This document shows, piece by piece, positions 8,965-15,170 of a stretch of 15,170 nt of DNA; the stretch's first letter is position 1; every line of letters starts with the position of its first letter. The stretch lies in the NCBI GenBank assembly GCA_036939755.1, contig JALLAZ010000464.1, positions 1 through 15,170 on the forward strand, read 5' to 3'. Made by a program: the position numbers and the translations under genes. Under the pieces are notes generated by a model. The model was not told the DNA's origin. It did not search any database and was given only the letters and a program-made list of their open reading frames with translations. This DNA comes from Stephanodiscus triporus (lineage: Eukaryota > Bacillariophyta > Thalassiosirophyceae > Thalassiosirales > Thalassiosiraceae).

Positions 8965-10899
8965 ATGGACAATTATTTACTCTTCTCGTCTCCCGCTAGG
9001 CGGTGTATATCGCAAGCTGTAGGCAGGAGCGCACGCGCAGATTGCAGCTCTTGCTTTTGCTCTCCTTCTGCATACATTCATGGCGGTCTCCGCCCACGTT
9101 GGGTACCATATTCATATACGAAATTGTTCCAGAATAGGCGGATAGTGTCGACGCACCACGAACCCCAATCACAGCAAACTTTACAATCGACACGAATTCA
9201 TGTATGGGAACAAACAATATCATCGTATGCTGCAGACGCACCTCCCAATTCAGCCGACGTCGATGGACAAGTAATGCAATTAGGCAGAGGCCGGGTTCTG
9301 TATAAACCTGTGATTAATGGTGACAAACACGATACTACTGGTTGGGAGGTGCATACTACGACACTGACACTTTCAAAATCAAGTAAACAATCGTCTCACA
9401 TTTTGTCGCTCATGAAGTCTTACAAAAAGGGAGACTTTACCAATGTTCGAAATGTACCATTCTTTCTTCCAGCACGCTATCCACATTCGGTCTGCCCATC
9501 TTATGCAACGTACGCCTCGTACTGCTTCCTCGGCTCTATTGCCGGTTCATCCGCCATGGTGCTCAGCACTCAGGCCCTATTGATCGCCGTTGGAGTGGGA
9601 ACGCAAAGCGCCGCGCCGATGGCGGCCGCATTGAATTGGGTGATGAAAGATGGCGTTGGTCAGCTCGGCGGAGTAATTTTTGCGAGTCATATGGGAAAAG
9701 GGGGAATGGACTTCAATTACTGGAGAGGCAAATTTTCGACATGGACTTTGGCAGGAGAACGAAAAACACGGCAGCGAGGGAACTTTCAACAAGGTACGGC
9801 CGACAGCAACCCGAAAAGGTGGCGCATGGTAGCAGCCTTGGCCTTGGATCTGAGTACGCTATTGGAGATATGCACCCCGATGATGGGGCCAGAATGGTTC
9901 TTGCCGTGTGCTAGTGTTGCGAATATTGGAAAGAATGTGGGATTTTTGGCAGCTAGTGCAAGTAGAGCAGCCATCCATCAAAGCCTAAGCATGGGTGGAT
10001 CATCGTTGCCAGCAGAGACCGCTGAATCTGAAGCAGAAACATACACGAAAACTTCCCCCCCAAAGACCTCCGTAAGTAGCAACCTTGGGGACGTCACTGC
10101 GAAATCTGGGTCGCAATCGATCGTTGCATCCCTCCTAGGCACTGCGATTGGTATCTTCTTGTCTCGAACATTTTGTTCCGACTATGGCACCGCAGGAATT
10201 TTAGCGGGTTTCGTCGTGTTGTCGGCAGCACACCAAGCATGCACCTACAAAGCAGTTAAGGTTGTGCCGTTAAGAAGTTTGGATCGGCATCGACTGCACA
10301 TTGTTTTGACATCTTACATTTCTGAGAAAGGTTATGGACTAGAGGACGGTATCCCAATTAAAACCTTGACACCTGCACAAGTTGCCGAAAAGGAATCATT
10401 TCTTCCTATGATGCCACCAGACGACTCTGTTCGATGGTTGACTGTTGGTGATTCATTGATTAATATTTGTCCGTCAGGCGTCGCTGAGCTGGAAAGATTA
10501 TTGCTGCCAAAAAAATCCACTGGTGATGAATCCAGATTCGCTTTAGATTCAAAAGAATATGAAAAGTACATACTCAAAATCCATCCCCCATCGGAGACTG
10601 ATGGTGATGGTATGATTCAGCTCACTTATTTAGAAGGTGCTACTGATTTCGATATTCTTCGGGGTATGTTTCATTCCTACATGGCTCGCGCATTCATGAA
10701 GAACAATCATACATATCTTGATTGCGAAAACAGTGAATGCATTATGGGAATTAAAATACTGACAGTCACTCACACCATTATGAATCGCCAAATGCCAATG
10801 TTCATAGAATGCCTTCAAGATGTAGGGTGGCATATTGGAAATGGATGTGTCACTGTGGAGTGTGGTTCATCGCATCGCTTGATGATAGAGCATGCTTGA
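8965..10899 (+). CDS. RUS (root UVB sensitive, DUF647) family protein
   Basis: Single exon, 644 residues. The RUS domain begins near residue 166 with FFLPARYPHSVCPSY, a close match to the family's FLPxGYPxSVxxxY opening. It continues with TQALLIAVGVG, LNWVMKDGVGQLGGVIFASH, PKRWRMVAALALDL, ANIGKNVGFLAASASRAAIH, and DVTAKSGSQSIVASLLGTAIG near 377. It is a multi-helix, probably membrane-associated protein. Plant members act in UV-B/light and vitamin B6-related responses; the biochemical activity is not settled. The C-terminal part (from about residue 420) contains the weakly conserved tail region. Compared with the family there are two insertions: a basic one between DFNYWRGKF and PKRW, and a Ser/Thr/Glu-rich one before NLGDV. 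The N-terminal 60 residues are basic and Ser-rich and might be an organelle presequence. The start has strong context (A at -3, G at +4). Its base composition is AT-richer than its neighbours upstream. Confidence 0.88.
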   Translation: MDNYLLFSSPARRCISQAVGRSARADCSSCFCSPSAYIHGGLRPRWVPYSYTKLFQNRRIVSTHHEPQSQQTLQSTRIHVWEQTISSYAADAPPNSADVDGQVMQLGRGRVLYKPVINGDKHDTTGWEVHTTTLTLSKSSKQSSHILSLMKSYKKGDFTNVRNVPFFLPARYPHSVCPSYATYASYCFLGSIAGSSAMVLSTQALLIAVGVGTQSAAPMAAALNWVMKDGVGQLGGVIFASHMGKGGMDFNYWRGKFSTWTLAGERKTRQRGNFQQGTADSNPKRWRMVAALALDLSTLLEICTPMMGPEWFLPCASVANIGKNVGFLAASASRAAIHQSLSMGGSSLPAETAESEAETYTKTSPPKTSVSSNLGDVTAKSGSQSIVASLLGTAIGIFLSRTFCSDYGTAGILAGFVVLSAAHQACTYKAVKVVPLRSLDRHRLHIVLTSYISEKGYGLEDGIPIKTLTPAQVAEKESFLPMMPPDDSVRWLTVGDSLINICPSGVAELERLLLPKKSTGDESRFALDSKEYEKYILKIHPPSETDGDGMIQLTYLEGATDFDILRGMFHSYMARAFMKNNHTYLDCENSECIMGIKILTVTHTIMNRQMPMFIECLQDVGWHIGNGCVTVECGSSHRLMIEHA

Positions 10900-11309
10900 A
10901 TCATATCAAAACCAATAAATATCTTGTCATTTAACTCACATTTTAGCACATAAACGTATGAATCGTGGCAGAAAATGCCAGACAGTGCCACTAAAACTAA
11001 GAAATCTCCAGAAACATTCATTGGCCTTTTTGGTCTCACAATAATTTTTAATGTGATTCAAGCATCAGCTACGATGCTGAAACAGCGCTACCAAAATTAC
11101 CAGCAAGGATATTTCTAATCATTTCGCTGTGTTGCACGCAATACCTTCACACACTGGCAAAACGATGTTGCCACTTTTCCCGTCCTCTCAACTCCACTTC
11201 GGCATGTGCTCGAGAGAAAGGAGTTATATACCTAGATGCCGTGATTCCAAATTCAATGCAGGATTGTGCAATTCATCTTGTTTTCATTAGCCTTAACTCC
11301 TACCCATGT
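10900..11309. other. Convergent 3' intergenic region
   Basis: This 410-bp AT-rich stretch lies between the stops of the RUS-family gene (+) and the TMEM144-like gene (-). It should contain both 3' UTRs. No gene or repeat was recognised. AATAAA occurs 15 bases after the RUS stop. Confidence 0.5.
10914..10919 (+). terminator. Possible poly(A) signal of the RUS-family gene
   Basis: AATAAA lies shortly after the stop codon at 10897-10899. The position is plausible but unproven. Confidence 0.3.
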
Positions 11310-12810
11310 TCACTCGCCATCAACAAAATCCCAGAAAACACTACACATATAGATGACAAAAATCCTATAATGTTCATGGCTCCTGGTATTTCTCTGTAAT
11401 AGAATATTCCCCATAAGCCTGTTGCCAAGATACATAAAAACCACGCCAATGAGAAATGCCAATAAGATTGATTGGATAACAGACATGAGTCTACTGCAGT
11501 TGAATCGAATAATGCATGCTAGCTCACCTGATATTACCATGGAAGATTGGTTGAGGCTGTATCCCATAAAGTTTCCCAGTTTTTTTATACTCATGATACC
11601 AAAAGCGTTTCCCAAACTATACAGCATTCCTGATGTCATCCCCGCCTTCCACATCACTCTGATATGAAGTGGTGGTAATTGATTGTATCCTTCGCAACAT
11701 GAATCCGTTATTGTTTGTCGTAAAATCTGCCAAGTCATGTTTGGTCCTCTGCATTCACTGCCTGAATTCGGCCAACTTGAGTGGCGAATGAAATTCCCTA
11801 AAGAAAGGAAAATGAGCCGCAGTATCCAACAAAACATTACCGTAAACACAGCAGCAACTCCAAAGCTCGTGGAATATCCCAGGCCATTAGTTGAATGCGG
11901 AGGAGCATAATGGAGCGGCAAAAACACTAATGATGCAAGAACACCATTGACCACTGCCATGCAAAGGCCCACATGATATCTTGATTCATGATAAACGCGT
12001 TCCTTAGGTGTTGTTGGTAATGATGGTAGATGGAGGTCAATTGTTTGATGACAATGTGGAGGCATTCCTGCATCTAACGTGGCGTTGTCGCTCTCTCCTT
12101 TTTCCCAAAGTGGGGTGGCTTCTCCTGCAAGCGAGACACCTTGCTCGACAATTCTACATTCCCGATGCCCCCGCGCACGCCCATGTTTCTTCGTCCCGAC
12201 CTCCCTCGATGAAAAGTATGAAATTCCGCACAAACCCGCGCACAGCAGGGCCACTGACATTACAGCACCGACGGTACTCTTTTGTTTTTCCCTAAAAATG
12301 AACACGCCCCAGATGAATGACGACATAACAACGACACAAGATACTATCCCGTTGCTGACGGCCAATCCCGCGTGTCGAATAGCATACACCCCCGCTGTCC
12401 CGCCCGGTACCCATAAGAACGTAGAAACGATTGCCCATGGAGTAAAATCGTACAAAGTCCATTTGACGTAACAAGTTTCAATTGATGAGTTCGAGCAACT
12501 ATCTGCCAATATGTTGTTGATCCAAATAAAAATAGCCGACGTGAACTGTGTTGGAATGGAATGGAGCAATCGGGTTAAGGGAGAACGCAATCGCAATAAG
12601 TACTCAATGCAGCAAGTAATAACGGACTGCAATAAAAAATAGAGGAGGAATGCAACTCACAAACACCATGACTGCGTTGTATGACTGAAAAACTAATGGA
12701 TCGACGTCCACGCGTGTCGCTGCCTCACCTTTCATGGGCACCCCGTAGCTACCGAAGGATAATGCAGCTAGGAAGGCAGCGATGATCCCCGTTAGCTCGT
12801 CCGCGTTCAT
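11310..12810 (-). CDS. TMEM144-like / drug-metabolite-transporter superfamily membrane protein, two exons
   Basis: Exons 12661-12810 and 11310-12545 (minus strand) join in phase 0 to 461 residues. Helix 1 contains AALSFGSYGVPMKGE, then VDVDPLVFQSYNAVMVF, joined to FTSAIFIWINN as the rest of helix 2. Then come FTPWAIVSTFLWVPGGTAGV and YAIRHAGLAVSNGI, the hallmark of the TMEM144 branch of the DMT superfamily. About ten hydrophobic segments are expected. A polar loop of about 60 residues (GTKKHGRARGHRECRIVEQG onward) separates the two halves. The second half has GKAG-like and IKKLGNFMGYSLNQSS segments echoing the first half, as in the DMT internal duplication. The substrate is unknown; sugar or other small-molecule transport is only an analogy. 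A nearer acceptor (intron of only 34 nt, ending at 12627) would also keep frame but disrupt helix 2 and seems too short. Confidence 0.8.
12546..12660 (-). other. Intron of the TMEM144-like gene (115 nt)
   Basis: On the minus strand the donor is GTGAGT (12655-12660) and the acceptor is CAACACAG ending at 12546. A candidate branch site CTTAAC lies upstream of a pyrimidine-rich stretch. Both sites are in phase 0. The competing acceptor TTGCAG would end at 12627. Confidence 0.65.
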
Positions 12811-12950
12811 ATCGATATATTATTATGGTTTGCTCTCTGCAGCACATCGCAATAAAATAATACGTACTCCACGTACGTAATCGACGAAATTGAACTACTA
12901 ATTCCTATGTTCAATTTGACCCCCCATTGACTCCCGCGTGGTCATGAGTC
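12811..12950. promoter_or_regulatory. Divergent promoter region with a tandem GTCATGA / TGAGTCA element
   Basis: This short spacer separates the TMEM144-like start and the downstream + strand gene. A 7-base unit GTCATGA is repeated 2.4 times at 12941-12957 and creates TGAGTCA (12945-12951), the classical bZIP/AP-1-type core. The annotated ATG at 12951 lies inside it. CACGTACGTAATCG near 12870-12883 is another palindromic-looking element. Confidence 0.35.
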
Positions 12951-14204
12951 ATGAGTCTCGTGTCTGTTGGACTTTTTAGTTCGCTCGCGCTGAAACCACA
13001 CCTCCCGTGTCTTGACGATACACACACGATGATGACCCCCGGAACCTCATCATCGCCCCCCACGGCCGAGACGCCGCTGATCTCTCCCGAGGAGGCCCGA
13101 GAGGCGGACGGGCGAACGACGACGATGGAGTCGACGCCATTCAAGAACGAGGACCACGACGACGCGTGTCCGTCGTCGTCGAATAACAACAACAATAACG
13201 AGCACGAGCTGCGGTTCTACGATCCAGCCGCCATCCTGGACGTGTCGAGAGAATTGGCATTCGGATATTTGATCCTTCTGACCGGCGGCGCCGTGGATTA
13301 CGTGGGACCCGTCGTCGTCGCGGAGGGGGACCCGTCGTCGTCGACGACGACGACGACGGCGGCGGCCCGGCGCGAATCGCAGTCGCCGCGACCATCATCG
13401 TCTTCCACCGATCGAGACGCGTCGTTGTCGTCGTCGTCGTCGTCCGCGACAACATTCGAAGAGGAATCGTCCTCCCTCGCGTACGCCGCCATCGTCGACG
13501 GGAACGTCCTGCACGCGTGCTTCGGCCTTAAGGCCGTCTCCTCCTCCGCCGCGGCCAACGGACGGAGCTCCATCCCCACCATCGGCGGCGGCGGCGAGAA
13601 CGGTCGGCGCTCCTCCCGGTCCGTATTCTTCTGCTGCTTCCCCTCCTCCTCCGGCGCCATGGACGCGCTGCACCTCGCGCTGCCCCGCCTTTCCAGGAAT
13701 AATGCCCGGATGCAAAACTTGGTCGACGTCCTCCGGGAGGTGCGCGACCTGGACCACGAGGAGGCATCGAGGGGGTCGGTGGCGGCCGCGTACGCGACCG
13801 CGGGTGCGACAATGGACGCGACGACGACGGCGAAGCAGCAGGCGCCGTTGTACGTCCGGGTCGTTCGCGCGTACGTCACGTGCTTCGCCGCCGTGGTCAG
13901 GTATCACGATGCGAGGGAGATCATCAACAAGAACGACGACGACGACGACGACGCTGTTGATAGGAGAGGTAAGGCCGGAAGGCCGCGAGGGGGTATCGTC
14001 GTTCGTTGCTCCGGGGTTCTCGCGAAATGCTTCGGGAAGACGAAGACGAACCCGAAGCATGACACGCTGCGCAAAGACGCCCTGGGCGAAATCGCGATCG
14101 GCTTTCGCGGACTGAGGGAGGATATATGGCAGGGCCTCGAAAATATGGCCACCGAGAGCGCCATTACCACGGGATTGTCCTCCGTCGAGGGGTCGACGAC
14201 ATAG
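12951..14204 (+). CDS. Unrecognised low-complexity-rich protein
   Basis: An open frame of 417 residues; I recognise no family. Residues 27-90 are Thr/Ser/Pro/Asn-rich, with a run of six Asn. A more ordered segment FYDPAAILDVSRELAFGYLILLTGGAVDYVGPVVV follows (about 88-123), which might be hydrophobic or amphipathic. Next are Thr and Ser homopolymer runs from ACG/TCG repeats. Then ordered stretches appear: LAYAAIVDGNVLHACFGLKA, MDALHLALPRLSRNNARMQN, APLYVRVVRAYVTCFAAVVR, and the C-terminal segment TLRKDALGEIAIGFRGLRED. These conserved-looking islands favour a real protein over a chance frame, although the opposite strand also has long frames. Translation may instead start at 13029 (Met27), because the first ATG lies in a promoter-like repeat. 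A GAGAGGTAAGG near 13964-13974 could be a cryptic donor. Confidence 0.6.
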   Translation: MSLVSVGLFSSLALKPHLPCLDDTHTMMTPGTSSSPPTAETPLISPEEAREADGRTTTMESTPFKNEDHDDACPSSSNNNNNNEHELRFYDPAAILDVSRELAFGYLILLTGGAVDYVGPVVVAEGDPSSSTTTTTAAARRESQSPRPSSSSTDRDASLSSSSSSATTFEEESSSLAYAAIVDGNVLHACFGLKAVSSSAAANGRSSIPTIGGGGENGRRSSRSVFFCCFPSSSGAMDALHLALPRLSRNNARMQNLVDVLREVRDLDHEEASRGSVAAAYATAGATMDATTTAKQQAPLYVRVVRAYVTCFAAVVRYHDAREIINKNDDDDDDAVDRRGKAGRPRGGIVVRCSGVLAKCFGKTKTNPKHDTLRKDALGEIAIGFRGLREDIWQGLENMATESAITTGLSSVEGSTT

Positions 14205-14395
14205 GAAGAAAGGAAGGGAGGGAAAAGGTAAAGGATTCTTGACAAAGAGGTTGACTATTCTACTCTACGACTGAATTTGTACATTATCAATGTGCTGGGC
14301 TGTGCGCCGCTCTGTACGACGCATAAATTAGTTTTCTCTTCTTCGTGTGTACTTTCCTATCACGAATTCTTGTATCCAATCCATCCTCGCGATCC

Positions 14396-14755
14396 TTAAC
14401 GCGAGCCTCGAATCTTCCCGGGAGAGGCGTCGCGTTCCGACTTCATGCAATCCTTTATTTTCGCATTCATATCCCTGCACTTGACTAGTACGAGCAACCC
14501 GTTGTCCTGGGCGCATTTGCCGAAATTCCTCAGGTGGAGGTCGCATTTCCCGATCGCATCGAGGGCCCTATCCCTGCTGTCGGGGTCGCTCTCTTCCTCC
14601 TTCTCTCCACCTCCCCGAACTCGGAAGAATACGTCCGAGCCCATCCGAAACAGGCCGAAGGCGACGGAGGCCCCGAGGATCGTGAACACCGCCAGCTCGG
14701 ACTTGTCCATTTTCGACGGAGGCCTGACCAGTCCGTGCGGGAATCGGGGGGGCAT
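14396..14755 (-). CDS. CMC1-like twin-CX9C mitochondrial protein with an N-terminal membrane segment
   Basis: 119 residues in a single exon. Four cysteines at 71, 81, 93 and 103 form two exact CX9C motifs (CDLHLRNFGKC and CRDMNAKIKDC) separated by 11 residues, as in helix-turn-helix proteins oxidised by Mia40 in the intermembrane space. The H-x-R-x-F after the first Cys and C-R-x-x-N-x-x-x-x-x-C-M-K-x-E resemble the CMC1/COX-assembly branch (cytochrome oxidase assembly). Ahead of this is a hydrophobic segment ELAVFTILGASVAFGLF (about 20-36) and an acidic linker. Twin-CX9C proteins are usually soluble, so the anchor is unusual. The start may be Met1 (14755) or Met16 (14710); Met16 has the stronger context and would leave the helix near the N-terminus. 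The gene converges with the unrecognised gene to its left. Confidence 0.8.
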   Translation of the reverse strand: MPPRFPHGLVRPPSKMDKSELAVFTILGASVAFGLFRMGSDVFFRVRGGGEKEEESDPDSRDRALDAIGKCDLHLRNFGKCAQDNGLLVLVKCRDMNAKIKDCMKSERDASPGKIRGSR

Positions 14756-15170
14756 CGTTGATCTGCTTTTTTTTTTTTTTTTTGTTCCTCGGGTTGTATT
14801 TTATATTCGTCGTCGATTGAGCGAGCTGCTGGCGCTCTTACTGCCGGGCCGTGATTTCTTGTTGCATTAGATGCATCAGCGTCAAGCAAATCCCACAAGC
14901 ATTAGGTCACTTTGATATAGAGAAGAGCAGATCTTTCTGATTGACCGAGATCTCTCTCTATCTCTTTTTTTCTAATGGCCACAGCTGCCTTCAGGTCCAG
15001 GGTCTGTTTACGGTGGTTGTGAGTGTTAGTAAAGACGTCGGTTGGGTGCATGTTTTTCTTTCTCTGAATCAGCAGCGAAGCTGCCGCCAAAATAAAGAAA
15101 ATCACGAAACACAACTGGTTTCCGAAGCACCCATACTTAATCAAGTATTTAATACTTGATTAAGTATAAA
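14756..15170. other. Right-edge region: T17 tract, pyrimidine tracts, nested palindrome, no convincing gene
   Basis: A run of 17 T (14767-14783) lies just upstream of the CMC1-like start, so it is an A17 run in that gene's 5' leader or promoter. CT-rich tracts occur at about 14951-14973. A minus-strand open frame (14902-15144) reads with a hydrophobic segment (LCFVIFFILAAASLLI) and a basic tail but lacks an ATG near its 5' end, so it could be a terminal exon or chance. Confidence 0.45.
15133..15167. repeat. 35-bp nested palindrome
   Basis: Perfect 17-base arms surround a single T: ATACTTAATCAAGTATT at 15133-15149 and its reverse complement at 15151-15167. Each arm is itself an inverted repeat (ATACTT, four bases, AAGTAT). 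This could be a cruciform-prone site, the end of a transposon or MITE, or a dyad binding site. The window ends three bases later. Confidence 0.7.

Noticed and set aside
12627..12660. A 34-nt intron in the TMEM144-like gene
   Set aside because: The sites keep frame, but the length is below a normal spliceosomal intron and the product would interrupt helix 2. The 115-nt intron is better.
13298..14060. Long minus-strand open frames within the 13-14 kb region
   Set aside because: They overlap the longer + strand frame, and consist mostly of Arg/Asp runs from the same trinucleotide repeats. The + frame has better-ordered segments, though this choice is not certain.
1..15170. CRISPR array, phage, toxin-antitoxin or biosynthetic operon
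   Set aside because: There are no spaced direct repeats, no prokaryotic gene layout and no related cluster of enzymes. The genes are spliced nuclear eukaryotic genes.

Overview
The window looks like nuclear DNA of a photosynthetic stramenopile, most likely a centric diatom. No bacterial, phage or organelle features were found. The evidence is spliced eukaryotic genes with short introns (four inferred, all with GTGAGT donors), an exon-junction/export helicase of the UAP56/Sub2 type, a mitoribosomal mS38 gene, and a phosphatase whose N-terminus resembles the diatom signal-peptide plus SAF-type plastid presequence. The species cannot be named from sequence alone.

Layout, left to right. Positions 1-983 (+) hold the 3' part of a two-repeat barrel-like (dirigent / allene-oxide-cyclase-like) protein gene that appears broken by one frameshift and two in-frame stops. 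Positions 1523-2143 (-) encode mitoribosomal protein mS38, divergent from 2482-4151 (+), a two-exon sulfotransferase with a Q-rich C-terminal extension. That gene converges on 4528-5824 (-), a two-exon inositol-monophosphatase-family enzyme with a probable plastid presequence. A 334-bp divergent spacer leads to 6159-8379 (+), UAP56/Sub2, which has an unusually long 922-nt first intron. Next are 8965-10899 (+), a RUS (DUF647) family protein, and, convergent with it, 11310-12810 (-), a two-exon TMEM144/DMT-like multi-pass membrane protein. Divergent from that is 12951-14204 (+), a low-complexity-rich protein I do not recognise. It converges on 14396-14755 (-), a CMC1-like twin-CX9C protein with a predicted membrane segment. 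The last 415 bases hold a T17 tract and a 35-bp nested palindrome, with no convincing gene.

The genes do not form an operon or an obvious pathway. They are independent housekeeping and accessory nuclear genes packed in alternating orientation. Base composition is patchy: genes at about 1.5-5.8 kb and 13-14.8 kb are GC-rich and full of CGT/GTC trinucleotide runs, while 8.9-12.9 kb is clearly AT-richer.

I found no convincing new multi-gene system. The points most worth a second look are the broken tandem barrel gene, the structured long intron in the splicing/export helicase gene, the membrane-anchored twin-CX9C protein, and the palindrome at the right edge.
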